40,800 nucleotides of DNA from CAG-791 sp045117315 (GTDB lineage Bacteria; Bacillota; Clostridia; Lachnospirales; Lachnospiraceae). Below the pieces are notes generated by a model that was not told the DNA's origin, ran no database searches, and was given only the letters and a program-made list of their open reading frames with translations. Positions within the stretch are counted from its first letter, which is position 1. The number at the start of each line of letters is the position of its first letter. The translations under genes and the position numbers were made by a program. The stretch is from positions 1 to 40,800 of the forward strand of contig JBGUNJ010000103.1 in the NCBI GenBank assembly GCA_045117315.1, written 5' to 3'. Positions 15,703-24,501 of the stretch are shown here, piece after piece.

Positions 15703-17043
15703 ATGTTGAACATAAGAGTATATATTCAGGATCGTCTGACTTCGTTCCGGATTATCCTGCTCAGCTTTGTTTTCCTGATACTGGCCGGGGCCATTCTGCT
15801 GGCTCTGCCCTTTGCCTCCACCACCAGCGGGGGAGTTCCTTTTTTGAACGCGCTCTTTACATCGACCTCGGCGGCCTGTGTGACGGGTCTGGTCGTCTAC
15901 GACACCGCGACAAAATGGACCCTCTTCGGCAAGATCGTCATTATGATCCTGATCCAGATCGGAGGACTCGGTGTCGTCACCGCGGGTGTCGCGATCGTCA
16001 CGTTCACCGGAAAACAGGTCGGCCTGGTTCCAAGGATCGTAATTCAGGACGCGGTCTCAGCCCCCCAGATCGGCGGAATCATCAGGTTCATGAGGTTTCT
16101 CGTGACAGGTACCTTCTGTATCGAGGCTGCGGGCGCCATCTGCCTGCTCCCGTTTTTCGTCGGAAGGTTCGGCCTTCCGCGCGGTGCAGGATATGCCGTA
16201 TTCCATTCCGTCTCGGCTTTCTGCAATGCGGGATTTGACCTGATGGGTGTAGAGGAGCAGTTTTCTTCGCTGACTTCATGTGCTGCCAATGTCACAGTCA
16301 ATGTAACGATCATGCTCCTGATCATCCTGGGCGGAGCCGGATTCCTCACATGGAATGATCTTTTGAAAAACCGCTTCCGGCTGAGAAAACTCCGCCTGCA
16401 GACCAAGCTCATACTGGCGTCGACCGCAGTCCTGATCCTGCTTCCCTTCCTGTTCTTTTATTTTCTGGAATTCCGGGGACATTCAGGCATCGAGAGACTC
16501 ATGCTCTCCCTGTTCCAGAGCGTGACGCCCCGTACAGCGGGCTTCAATACCTTCGATTACGGACAAATGAGTGAAAACGGCTGGCTGATCACGATCTTTC
16601 TGATGATCATCGGAGGTGCCCCGGGTTCAACCGCCGGTGGTATGAAGGTCACCACGATGGCGGTGCTCATTATCTCGGCAGGTGCCTATCTCAGGCGCAG
16701 AACTGACGTCAACTGCTTCCGCAGAAGAATCGACCAGGATGTCATTCACAACGCGATTGCTCTCCTGACCCTCTACATCTTTCTCCTTTTGGGAGGAACC
16801 ATGCTGGTCTCCAACATAGAGGGGCTTCCCGTACTGCCGTCCATGTTTGAATGCGCCTCCGCGCTCGGCACAGTCGGACTCACCACCGGGATCACGACAG
16901 GCCTTTCCGCTTTCTCCAGGATCCTTCTGATCTGCTTTATGTTTTTCGGACGAATCGGAGGACTCACACTCGGATATGCTCTCGCCTCCTCTGTCAGGCA
17001 GAACACCGGAAGACTTCCCGCAGAAAATGTGTCTTTGGGTTAA
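15703..17043 (+). CDS. ktrB: KtrB/TrkH-type potassium uptake channel subunit
   Basis: 446 residues, about eight to ten membrane helices. The four filter-loop repeats of the SKT superfamily are visible: TSAACVTGL (~55), SAFCNAGFD (~170), TPRTAGFN (~275) and SALGTVGLTTG (~385). It forms the membrane pore for potassium uptake, gated by the cytosolic KtrA ring. The length fits KtrB (~445) better than TrkH (~480). GAGGA precedes the ATG by 8 nt. The ktrA-like gene follows 170 bp later, and a KdpDE-like pair completes the cluster, so control by potassium, turgor or c-di-AMP is likely. Confidence 0.93.
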   Translation: MLNIRVYIQDRLTSFRIILLSFVFLILAGAILLALPFASTTSGGVPFLNALFTSTSAACVTGLVVYDTATKWTLFGKIVIMILIQIGGLGVVTAGVAIVTFTGKQVGLVPRIVIQDAVSAPQIGGIIRFMRFLVTGTFCIEAAGAICLLPFFVGRFGLPRGAGYAVFHSVSAFCNAGFDLMGVEEQFSSLTSCAANVTVNVTIMLLIILGGAGFLTWNDLLKNRFRLRKLRLQTKLILASTAVLILLPFLFFYFLEFRGHSGIERLMLSLFQSVTPRTAGFNTFDYGQMSENGWLITIFLMIIGGAPGSTAGGMKVTTMAVLIISAGAYLRRRTDVNCFRRRIDQDVIHNAIALLTLYIFLLLGGTMLVSNIEGLPVLPSMFECASALGTVGLTTGITTGLSAFSRILLICFMFFGRIGGLTLGYALASSVRQNTGRLPAENVSLG

Positions 17044-17060
17044 ACCCGGCGGGTCAATGT

Positions 17061-17167
17061 CAGTGGATCGATTTCAGCATGTTATTAACAGGTTAATATC
17101 AGTGGATTGATTTCCGTAGATTGATTTCAGCGGATTAATAATTCAGGAATGGATTAATAATACAGGA
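17061..17167. repeat. Short direct repeats between ktrB and ktrA
   Basis: Two CAGTGGATyGATTTC copies (17061, 17100), a related GATTGATTTCAGC (17119), then GGATTAATAATnCAGGA at 17132 and 17151 (step 19). It is a degenerate, locally repetitive spacer directly after the ktrB stop. Confidence 0.7.
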
Positions 17168-17213
17168 CCTGTCCCGGCACACAAAAGGCGGGCAGGAAGA
17201 CCGGAGGAAATAT

Positions 17214-17912
17214 ATGAAAACCGTACTTGTTATAGGCGCAGGAAGATTCGGCAGCTTCGCAACCATCAAACTGCATGATCTGGGACATCAGGTCATGGTC
17301 GTAGATCATGACGAAAACCGTATCAACCGTCTCCTTCCCTATGTCTCCGACGCGAGGATAGGCGACAGCACTGAGGAGACTTTTATGAAGACTCTGGGGG
17401 TCGCGAGCTACGACTTATGTATCGTGTCAATCGGAGATGATTTCCTCAGTTCCCTTCAGACCACCTTCACACTAAAGGAACTGGGGGCAAAAAAAGTGGT
17501 TGCCAGGGCAACCAGCAGCAGACAGGAAAAGTTTCTGCTCCGCAATGGAGCGGATGCCGTCGTCTTTCCCGAACGGGAACTGGGTTTCTGGACAGCCATA
17601 CGCTTCAGTTCCGATAACATTTCCGACTATGTCGAACTGTCAGACGGGTACGCAATCTTCGAGATCAACGTCCCGGAGAGATGGAGCGGCAAATGTGTGG
17701 GAGACCTGGATGTCCGCAGAAAGTACCATATCAATATTCTGGGTGTCCGGACGGACGGAAAATCACCTGCCTACAGCCGCTACGCGAACGGAGTTCCCTC
17801 AGAGCACACCAAAAAGACAATGAACATGGATGTGCGCTTTGATACCATGCTGCACCATGGAGATACCCTCCTGGTTCTGGGAATGCCCGCACATATCCAG
17901 AAGCTTCTGTAA
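17214..17912 (+). CDS. ktrA: KtrA/TrkA-type RCK regulator of potassium uptake
   Basis: 232 residues. Rossmann RCK domain with VLVIGAGRFGSF (4-15) and the acidic residue after strand 2 (VVDHDENR) that binds nucleotide ribose, then GDSTEE and VSIGDDFLSSL. The C-terminal RCK_C region (~140-232) can bind c-di-AMP in known KtrA proteins. It forms an octameric ring that gates KtrB in response to ATP/ADP. One insertion in the C-terminal half (VRTDGKSPAYSRYANG...) is longer than usual. GGAGG lies 6 nt before the ATG. Confidence 0.92.
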   Translation: MKTVLVIGAGRFGSFATIKLHDLGHQVMVVDHDENRINRLLPYVSDARIGDSTEETFMKTLGVASYDLCIVSIGDDFLSSLQTTFTLKELGAKKVVARATSSRQEKFLLRNGADAVVFPERELGFWTAIRFSSDNISDYVELSDGYAIFEINVPERWSGKCVGDLDVRRKYHINILGVRTDGKSPAYSRYANGVPSEHTKKTMNMDVRFDTMLHHGDTLLVLGMPAHIQKLL

Positions 17913-17999
17913 AGAAATTAAGTAAACGCTTTTTAAAAAGCATATAGAAAAACGTATGGATAAACGCTTATCCGCAAACTATTCAGGGAGGAGAAAATC

Positions 18000-18227
18000 A
18001 TGTCGCACATTCTGACTCTAATTGCCGAAAATATTTTTGTCATCATCGGCTTCGCTTTATACGGCGCTTTGGTGTATTATATGTTTACGAGAGTGCTGAA
18101 CAGACACTTCGGTAAAAAGCGCCCAAAGTCCAATGCCAAAGACACTGCTTCCAGGAAGAATTTTTCCAAACATGTGGTCGGTCAAAGCAAATTTGCCGGA
18201 AATGATTTTTCCAACCTTTCATCATGA
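18000..18227 (+). CDS. Small single-span membrane protein of the ktr-kdpDE cluster
   Basis: 75 residues. GGAGGAGAAAATCATG gives a strong start. One hydrophobic segment (~5-28, LIAENIFVIIGFALYGALVY) is followed by a basic, polar tail (RVLNRHFGKKRPKSNAKD). It lies 87 bp after ktrA and 64 bp before the kdpD start, all in the same direction. I do not recognise a family; it is not convincingly KdpF. A small regulatory or stabilising subunit of KtrB or KdpD is possible, by position only. Confidence 0.75.
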   Translation: MSHILTLIAENIFVIIGFALYGALVYYMFTRVLNRHFGKKRPKSNAKDTASRKNFSKHVVGQSKFAGNDFSNLSS

Positions 18228-18266
18228 CTTTTCATCATGACTTTTCATCATGAAGTCATCATGATG
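18216..18266. repeat. 13-bp repeats spanning the stop codon of the small membrane protein
   Basis: CTTTCATCATGA at the end of the gene (TGA is its stop) is followed by CTTTTCATCATGA twice, then AGTCATCATGATGG. The unit step is 13 bp. This is a tandem copying of the last codons and stop. Confidence 0.9.
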
Positions 18267-18291
18267 GCAGTGTGCGATGTACGAGGCACAT

Positions 18292-20505
18292 ATGAACCAT
18301 TCCGAGTTTAAAAAAAGCAAAAGTGATAGAAGCTTGCAGGGCGGGGGCTCTCCCCGCCCTGTCGTCATGGTCTGCCTGTCTTCTTCTCCCAGCAACAAGC
18401 GTGTGATCCGGACCGCGGCAAGGACTGCTTTTCCCTTCTCCCCGGAGCACCGGGCTGACTTGCCTGCGGAACTTCAGATGCCGGAATCCGGCTCAGCAGG
18501 GTATTCAGCCGATGATTTTACCGTGAATGCTGACGCGGGCACTTATTCCGGGGCTCCCATCGCCCTCTTTATCAGCAGGACAGGTAAAGAACCCAATGAG
18601 GATTCTCTTCTGCTTGAAAACATCCTCTACGCCAGGGAAAAGGGATTTGAAATCCACACCTTCATCGGCAATGACGTGCCGCTCGCGATCGCCGAATACG
18701 CCAGGCACATCGGCGTGACCGACCTGTTTCTGGGCTACAGCCCGCCATCCTTCTTCTTTCAGGCGAGAAGACCCATCAATGAGCGGCTGCTCAACTATCT
18801 GCCGACAGTTGACATACATATCATCCCGGATCCGGCTTCTTCGGCATATCCCGAAGCAATCAGGGAGAACAGGGAAAAGCTCTCCTGGGACCCCAGGGAT
18901 CTGCTGAGTGTTCTGGCAGTCATGGCTGCAGCGACTTTCCTGTCCTCAGCCTTCTACCATTCGCGATTCAGCAACTCGAATATCGTCACGGTCTATATCC
19001 TGGCGGTGCTGATCGCGTCCGTCATGACTTCCAGCCGTCTCTACGGCCTGCTGGCAGCTGTCCTGTATGTTCTTTTGTTCAATTTTCTGTTTATTGAACC
19101 AAGATTTACGCTACTGGTATATGACGCTACTTATCTGGTGACCTATCTGGTGACGATCGTCGCCGCCCTGATCACCGGTACCGTTACTATCCGGATGAAA
19201 AATATCGCCAGTCTTTCCGCGGAGAATGCCTATCAGGCTAAAATACTGCTGGACACCTCCAATCAGCTGGAAATGGCATCGGACAGCAGCGAGATCATCC
19301 GTACCACAAGCAGGCAGCTGGTCCATCTGCTCAACAGAGCGGTTCTGTTTATCCCATTCCCGCTCGATGGCACCGGCGCTTTTGAAATCCCGTCAGGGAA
19401 TCCCCTCATTTTTCACGAAGGAGAAGACAGGGATCATTTCACTACCCCCGGGGATTCCGGAACCCCGCTCATTTTTACCGCGGGAGAACAGACAATCCCC
19501 GCCTCTGTCTTCGAATCCGAGGCGGAAGCCATGCGGTGGTCCGTCGAAAACTGTCATCAGTCGGGAGCCTTCACCTCACACTATCCTGAGTGCAGCTGCC
19601 GCTACCTCAGTGTCTATTCCGGAGAAAACCGTTTCGGTCTGATCGGGATTTCCATGAACGGACGCCCTTTCACCGATTTTGAAAACACCATCCTGCTCTC
19701 CATTGTCCATGAGTGCACGATGGCTCTGGAAAACGAACGCATGGGTGAAGAGCAGCGAAAAGCGGAGATTCTGGCCGAGAACGAGAGGCTGCGTGCAGGA
19801 CTTTTGCGCTCTCTGTCACATGACCTGCGCACTCCCCTGACCTCCATCTACGGGAACGCGTCCAACCTGCTCAGCTACGATAAAGATCTTCTTCCCGAAG
19901 AAAAGGAAAAAATTTACAGCGATATTCTGGAGGATTCCGGATGGCTGAACTCTCAGTTTGAAAATATCCTGTCCATGACCCGGCTGGAGAGCAGCAGCGG
20001 CCTTCAAAGGACTGTCGAAAACATGGAAGATGTCATCGAAGAGAGTCTCCGGCACATCTCTCCCCATCCTGACCATACAATCTGTTTTGACAGCACTGAT
20101 CAGGACCTCTTTGTCGTCATGGATCCCAGGCTGATCATGCAGGTTATGGTAAATCTGCTGAACAACGCGATCAAATATACCCCCGCCGGCTCCTCCATCC
20201 ACGTGCGCATGAATCAGGACGGAGATATGGTCTACGTCGAAGTCGCCGACAACGGCCCCGGCATTCCGGATGAAGACAAGCCTCATGTATTCGAACTGTT
20301 TTACACAGGAACACGCGTCCTGGAGGACAGTTACCGCAGTATGGGGATCGGCCTCAATCTCTGCGCCATGATCATCCATGCCCACGGAGGGGAAATCGAA
20401 GTATACGACAACAATCATCCTCCCGGGGACGGCAGCGCGGATCCTCCTCACGGAGCAGTCTTCCGCTTTACTCTTCCTGCCGCGAAGATTCCTCTCCCGG
20501 AATGA
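18292..20505 (+). CDS. kdpD: KdpD-like sensor histidine kinase lacking the KdpD N-terminal domain
   Basis: 737 residues from ATG 18292 (GAGG 5 nt upstream); an ATG at 18277 is weaker. Order: USP-like domain (~25-190; VVMVCLSSSPSNKRVIRTA), four membrane helices of the DUF4118 type (~200-300), a GAF-like region (~320-470), HisKA with H510 in SLSHDLRTPLTS, and HATPase with NNAIKY and DNGPGIP. Full KdpD has an extra ~220-residue N-terminal P-loop domain before the USP domain; it is missing here. The USP domain of Staphylococcus KdpD binds c-di-AMP, so this kinase may link c-di-AMP or potassium to ktr expression. Its partner is the KdpE-like protein 168 bp downstream. Confidence 0.9.
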   Translation: MNHSEFKKSKSDRSLQGGGSPRPVVMVCLSSSPSNKRVIRTAARTAFPFSPEHRADLPAELQMPESGSAGYSADDFTVNADAGTYSGAPIALFISRTGKEPNEDSLLLENILYAREKGFEIHTFIGNDVPLAIAEYARHIGVTDLFLGYSPPSFFFQARRPINERLLNYLPTVDIHIIPDPASSAYPEAIRENREKLSWDPRDLLSVLAVMAAATFLSSAFYHSRFSNSNIVTVYILAVLIASVMTSSRLYGLLAAVLYVLLFNFLFIEPRFTLLVYDATYLVTYLVTIVAALITGTVTIRMKNIASLSAENAYQAKILLDTSNQLEMASDSSEIIRTTSRQLVHLLNRAVLFIPFPLDGTGAFEIPSGNPLIFHEGEDRDHFTTPGDSGTPLIFTAGEQTIPASVFESEAEAMRWSVENCHQSGAFTSHYPECSCRYLSVYSGENRFGLIGISMNGRPFTDFENTILLSIVHECTMALENERMGEEQRKAEILAENERLRAGLLRSLSHDLRTPLTSIYGNASNLLSYDKDLLPEEKEKIYSDILEDSGWLNSQFENILSMTRLESSSGLQRTVENMEDVIEESLRHISPHPDHTICFDSTDQDLFVVMDPRLIMQVMVNLLNNAIKYTPAGSSIHVRMNQDGDMVYVEVADNGPGIPDEDKPHVFELFYTGTRVLEDSYRSMGIGLNLCAMIIHAHGGEIEVYDNNHPPGDGSADPPHGAVFRFTLPAAKIPLPE

Positions 20506-20568
20506 TTCCGGCTGACTCTTTCCGGGAACTTTGCCGCAAAAAAGCTTCTCTATTCCTCTCCCGGAATG
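20488..20568. repeat. 17-bp exact direct repeat across the kdpD stop codon
   Basis: ATTCCTCTCCCGGAATG occurs at 20488-20504 (the last codons and the first two bases of the stop) and again at 20552-20568, 64 bp further on. It is another case of a gene end copied downstream. Confidence 0.85.
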
Positions 20569-20673
20569 GGCCCGGCATCTCCTTGCCGGAATTCTGCGGC
20601 ATTAGCTCAAAACAATCAGGTCCCGCCCGCGAGTCCTGCGCGATGAAAAATATACTCGAAAGGAATTATTGCC

Positions 20674-21378
20674 ATGAATGAGATGAAAATACTGGTGGTT
20701 GAAGACGACAGGTCGGTATCCAATCTCATTACAACCACATTGAAGATCAACCATTACGCATACATTGCCGCCTCAACAGGGAACGAGGCCATCTCCCTGT
20801 GCGCCTCACATCACCCGGACCTGATCCTTCTGGATCTGGGCCTGCCGGATATCGACGGGATCGAGGTGATCCGGACTGTGCGCTCATGGTCAGAAGCGCT
20901 GATCATTATCATCAGCGCGCGCGGTGAGGACAGCGACAAGATCATGGCCCTTGACAGCGGGGCCGACGATTATCTGACAAAGCCCTTTTCCATCGAGGAG
21001 CTTCTGGCCCGCATAAGGGCTGCCCAGAGGCGCATGAAATATCTCTCCTCCGGCAGTGAAAAGACACCGGTATTCGTCAACGGAGACCTCACGATCGACT
21101 ACGCCTCCAGGCAGGTCACCCTGGCGGGAAAAGAAGTGAGGCTGACAGCCATAGAATACCGTCTGCTGACTCTTTTGGCCGGAAATGTGGGAAAAGTTCT
21201 GACCCACTCCTATATCATAGGAAAAATCTGGGGCGGAGGTGTGGATACGGATATCATTTCACTCCGTGTCTACATGACTTCCCTGCGCAAGAAGCTCAAG
21301 GCTGCCCAGCCGGGTTTCAACCTGATCGAGACCCATATAGGAATCGGTTACCAGATGGTCCGCGTGCAGGATTCATGA
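20674..21378 (+). CDS. kdpE: KdpE-like OmpR/PhoB-family response regulator
   Basis: 234 residues. The receiver domain has acidic pair D11/D12, phosphoacceptor D54 in LILLDLGLPDIDG, and TKPFS. The C-terminal winged helix (~130-230) includes EVRLTAIEYRLLTLL and SLRVYMTSLRKKL. It is phosphorylated by the upstream KdpD-like kinase. Since no kdpFABC is present here, ktrB with its TTTTAA boxes is the likely target. AGGA precedes the ATG by about 9 nt. Confidence 0.95.
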   Translation: MNEMKILVVEDDRSVSNLITTTLKINHYAYIAASTGNEAISLCASHHPDLILLDLGLPDIDGIEVIRTVRSWSEALIIIISARGEDSDKIMALDSGADDYLTKPFSIEELLARIRAAQRRMKYLSSGSEKTPVFVNGDLTIDYASRQVTLAGKEVRLTAIEYRLLTLLAGNVGKVLTHSYIIGKIWGGGVDTDIISLRVYMTSLRKKLKAAQPGFNLIETHIGIGYQMVRVQDS

Positions 21379-21481
21379 CCGTTTTTTATATATTTTTATA
21401 TATTTCTCCCGGCCCGTGTCACATGCCGGTCAGAGAGTAACAAAAAAAGGATAATCTTAGACAAAAAAATCACAAAAGCTA

Positions 21482-21510
21482 TTGCATTTTGGCAGAATAG
21501 TTAGTATGCT
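21482..21510 (+). promoter_or_regulatory. Promoter of the acyl-CoA dehydrogenase gene
   Basis: TTGCAT (21482-21487), 17-bp spacer, TATGCT (21505-21510), followed by an ~70-nt leader and GGAGG 6 nt before the ATG. This fits a strongly expressed single gene. Confidence 0.7.
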
Positions 21511-21587
21511 AATTATTAGAAATTCAATTGACGCCGGGCGGCTGAAAGTCCGGCACTATGCACACATTTTTTATGAGGAGGCATAAT

Positions 21588-22733
21588 ATGGTAAGCTTTC
21601 AGTTGACAGACGAGCAGAAGGATATGCAGGAACTTTTCCGCAAATTTGCTCAGGAGCAGGTTGCCGCAGCAGCAGAGGAAATGGATGAGAATGAGAAGAT
21701 GAACATGGGCCTTGTTCAGCAGATGCAGGAGCTCGGCTTCTTCGGCATTCCTTTCTCAGAGGAAATCGGCGGCACAGGCATGGACGTTCTGACCTACACT
21801 CTGATGATGGAAGAGATCTCCAAGGTCGACGCCAGCACCAGCCTGACCCTTTCTGTTCACACTTCTCTTTGCGCGGGCATCATCGATGAGTTCGCAACTC
21901 CCGAGCAGAAAGAGAAATGGCTTCGTCCCCTGGTTGATGGTTCCAAGGTCGGCTGCTTCAGCCTGACAGAGCCCAATGCCGGATCCGACGTTGCAGGTGC
22001 TACCACTTCCGCAGAGCAGGATGGCGACTACTACGTAATCAACGGCGCCAAGATCTTCACAACCAACTCCGGTTTCGCTGATACCTTCCTGGTATTCGCT
22101 CTTACCGACAAGTCCGTCCCCGCTCACAAGGGAATGACTGCATTCCTCGTTTCCAAGGAAACTCCCGGTGTCGAAGTTCAGCCCGACATCAAGCGTATGG
22201 GTATCCGCGGCGCTTCCAACGCTGAGGTTTATTACAACAACGTCCGCGTCCACAAAGACGACATCCTTGGCGGCGTAGGCAAGGGCTTCAAGGTTGCCAT
22301 GAAGGCTCTCGACGGCGGCCGTATCGGTATCGCTGCACAGTCTGTCGGTATCGCTCAGGGCGCTCTTGACGAAGCCATCAAGTACTGCAAAGAGAGAAAG
22401 CAGTTCGGCAAGCCCATCACCGCTTTCCAGAACACCCAGTTCCGTATGGCTGAGGATCAGGCAAACATCAACGCAGCCCGTCTTCTGACCTGGCAGGCAG
22501 CAGTTGCCAAGGACAACCACGAGAACTACAACTTCCTCGCTGCACAGGCTAAGCTCTTCGCTTCCACCATCGCGAACGATGTCTGCCGTCACGCTGTTCA
22601 GTACATGGGCGGCTATGGCTACTGCCGTGAGTACAGTGTTGAGCGCAAGCTCCGCGACGTCAAGATCTGCGAGATCTACGAGGGCACATCCGAAGTTATG
22701 AAGATGGTTATGTCCGGTTCCATGCTTCGCTAA
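21588..22733 (+). CDS. bcd: Short-chain (butyryl-CoA-type) acyl-CoA dehydrogenase
   Basis: 381 residues from ATG 21588 (GGAGG upstream); the ORF could start 10 codons earlier but without support. FAD flavoprotein, with CFSLTEPNAGSD, INGAKIFTTNSG, QYMGGYGYCREY, and the catalytic base in EIYEGTSEV near the C-terminus. It oxidises or, in butyrate producers with EtfAB, reduces C4 acyl-CoA. No etfBA, crt, hbd or thl gene is in view, so its exact role is open. Codon use is much more uniform than in neighbours (CTT/CTC, GCT/GCA, AAG, TTC), as in highly expressed genes. It shares a bidirectional terminator with the convergent DnaJ gene. Confidence 0.93.
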   Translation: MVSFQLTDEQKDMQELFRKFAQEQVAAAAEEMDENEKMNMGLVQQMQELGFFGIPFSEEIGGTGMDVLTYTLMMEEISKVDASTSLTLSVHTSLCAGIIDEFATPEQKEKWLRPLVDGSKVGCFSLTEPNAGSDVAGATTSAEQDGDYYVINGAKIFTTNSGFADTFLVFALTDKSVPAHKGMTAFLVSKETPGVEVQPDIKRMGIRGASNAEVYYNNVRVHKDDILGGVGKGFKVAMKALDGGRIGIAAQSVGIAQGALDEAIKYCKERKQFGKPITAFQNTQFRMAEDQANINAARLLTWQAAVAKDNHENYNFLAAQAKLFASTIANDVCRHAVQYMGGYGYCREYSVERKLRDVKICEIYEGTSEVMKMVMSGSMLR

Positions 22734-22926
22734 TCCGAAGAGAGGTTCCGGAGGCTTCCCGGAATACCACTGCTTCAATCCACTTTCGGACAGCATGATA
22801 ATCCGGACCCGGCAGGCAGACGTTTTCAACAGCTGACTGCTGCATAAGCCTTCCAGTCGATGAATCCTTACCATTACTTCCACTAGTACAGCTTTACTTC
22901 CGGTAAAGATTCTCTATGAAAGAAAT

Positions 22927-22988
22927 AAGGACAGGAATGATTCCGCCCGATTTTCCGGGCCCGGAACATTCCTGTCCTTTTCTTTTTT
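22927..22988. terminator. Bidirectional terminator between bcd and the DnaJ-type gene
   Basis: AAGGACAGGAATG (22927-22939) pairs with CATTCCTGTCCTT (22967-22979), with a further inner GC stem. TTCTTTTTT follows on the plus strand and TTATTTCTTTC on the minus strand. It serves both converging genes. Confidence 0.92.
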
Positions 22989-22990
22989 GT

Positions 22991-24217
22991 TTACCCGGCT
23001 GACGCGCCGCCGGAGTGCAGCTCCCTGTTCATTTTTTCGAACTCGCGCAGCTTTTTGATCTCTGCCTCTGTCAGGTTGGAGGGAACCCGGACCTGGACTG
23101 TGACAAAGAGGTCGCCGGCAGGAGCGCTGCTTTTCTCCATCTGGATTCCTTTGCCCCTGATCCTGATCTTTTTTCCGGCATCGGTCCCGGGCGGAACCTT
23201 GCAAATGATCTTTTTTCCGTTCGGCAAAAGGACCTGAGCCTCTCCGCCCAAAACTGCTGTCGTAAACGGGACATAGACCGTTGTAAAGATGTCCTGCCCT
23301 TTCCTTGTAAAATCTTTTGAGGGCTCGACCGAAACTTTGAGGAGAAGGTCTCCCCGCCTTTTTCCGTCTGCCGACATGTGTCCTTTCCCGCGCAGACGGA
23401 CCGACTTTCCGTCGTCAATACCGGAAGGGATATGGACGCGCAGAGTCTGTGTGCCGCTGCCGTCATCCTTCATCAGACGGATGGTGCGGTCACAGCCCTG
23501 AACAGCTTCCGCAAAGGAAATCTTCACAGAAGTCGTCACATCCAGTTCTTCGGGCTGGCTGCCGCCCCCGTAATAGCTGTATGAACTCCCCTGGCTGCTT
23601 CCTCCTGCACCCGCACGCCTGAAGCTCCCGTCTGCCGCCCCGCCGGCGCCGGGACCGGAATACCTGAAGCCTCCTGCTCCCCGGCCGGCTCCGGCAGCAC
23701 CCCCGAACAGGTTTTCAAAAAGGTCGCTGTAATCGGAATCTCCGCCTTCAAAGCTGAAACTGGTGTAGCTGCCGTCCCCGCTGCGGAAAAAGCCGGTCCT
23801 GCCGCCTTTGCCTCCACCGAAAGGACCCGAGCCGAAGCCTTCCGCCCCGCTTCCACCGAAATCCCGGAATGAACCGTCGAATCCGTTGAAGCCGCCAAAT
23901 CCTCCGGCGCCTCCGAATCCGGCCGCCTTCGCTTCACGCATCCGTTTCGCGTATTCCTTCGGATCCATGCCGCTCTCAAAAGCAGCATAGCCAAATTCAT
24001 CATATATCTTTCTCTTCTCAGGATCTCCCAGAATTGCATTTGCCTCGGAGATATCCTTGAACTTCTTTTCCGCTCCGCTGTCACCCTTGTTCGAATCCGG
24101 GTGATATTTTTTTGCGAGTTTTCTGTATGCTTTTTTAATCTGTGCCCCATCCGCCGTGCGTTCAACACCAAGAATGGCGTACAGGTCTTTTTCCTTGGGT
24201 TTTCTATATTCTGCCAT
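22991..24217 (-). CDS. DnaJ/CbpA-type co-chaperone without zinc finger
   Basis: 408 residues from ATG 24217; AGGAGG is 8 nt upstream, and the longer version would start inside that site. J domain at ~9-80 with HPD in KYHPDSNK. A very long Gly/Phe-rich region (~100-235) contains GFGGAGGFGGFNGFDG, FSFEGGDSDYSDLFENLFGG and SSYSYYGGGS. The C-terminal substrate-binding domains follow (~236-395: QPEELDVTTSVKISFAEAV, PNGKKIICKVPPGTDAGKKIRIRGKG in two parts). There are no CXXCXGXG repeats, so it is a type II (CbpA-like) J protein. It stimulates DnaK ATPase and delivers clients. dnaK is not nearby. Confidence 0.9.
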   Translation of the reverse strand: MAEYRKPKEKDLYAILGVERTADGAQIKKAYRKLAKKYHPDSNKGDSGAEKKFKDISEANAILGDPEKRKIYDEFGYAAFESGMDPKEYAKRMREAKAAGFGGAGGFGGFNGFDGSFRDFGGSGAEGFGSGPFGGGKGGRTGFFRSGDGSYTSFSFEGGDSDYSDLFENLFGGAAGAGRGAGGFRYSGPGAGGAADGSFRRAGAGGSSQGSSYSYYGGGSQPEELDVTTSVKISFAEAVQGCDRTIRLMKDDGSGTQTLRVHIPSGIDDGKSVRLRGKGHMSADGKRRGDLLLKVSVEPSKDFTRKGQDIFTTVYVPFTTAVLGGEAQVLLPNGKKIICKVPPGTDAGKKIRIRGKGIQMEKSSAPAGDLFVTVQVRVPSNLTEAEIKKLREFEKMNRELHSGGASAG

Positions 24218-24371
24218 GATTCTCACCTCCTTTCTGTGAGGAGGAACGTAGTCCCGGACATGGTTTTTGTTTTATCTGTTATATATTTTATATAACACAC
24301 AAAGTGCAGTCAGTCAAGGATAACTGCGTACGGAATCGCTTTTTCCTTAAACATGGACTGCCTTCTTTTGC

Positions 24372-24405
24372 TGATCATGTCTTTTTATTGATCATGTCTT
24401 TTTAT
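24372..24405. repeat. 17-bp perfect tandem repeat (two copies)
   Basis: TGATCATGTCTTTTTAT occurs at 24372-24388 and 24389-24405, followed by a partial third copy (TGATCA). It lies just past the trmD terminator on the minus strand. Confidence 0.95.
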
Positions 24406-24410
24406 TGATC

Positions 24411-24446
24411 AAGCCCGGGCGGATCTTTTCTGAACCGCCCGGGCTT
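24411..24446 (-). terminator. Terminator of trmD
   Basis: Perfect 12-bp stem AAGCCCGGGCGG / CCGCCCGGGCTT with a 12-nt loop, 55 bp past the trmD stop. T-rich sequence lies on both sides (TTTCCCTTT on plus, TTGATCAATAAAAAG on minus), so termination on minus is likely though its T-run is imperfect. Confidence 0.7.
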
Positions 24447-24501
24447 TCCCTTTGCTTATAAGACTGAAGTGTCACTGTTTTTAAGTCATCTCCGGTTTCT
24501 G

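Noticed and set aside
15615..16238. Plus-strand reading frame of 207 codons overlapping ktrB
   Set aside because: It is a shadow of ktrB in another frame, with an Arg/Asp/His-rich composition and no ribosome binding site.
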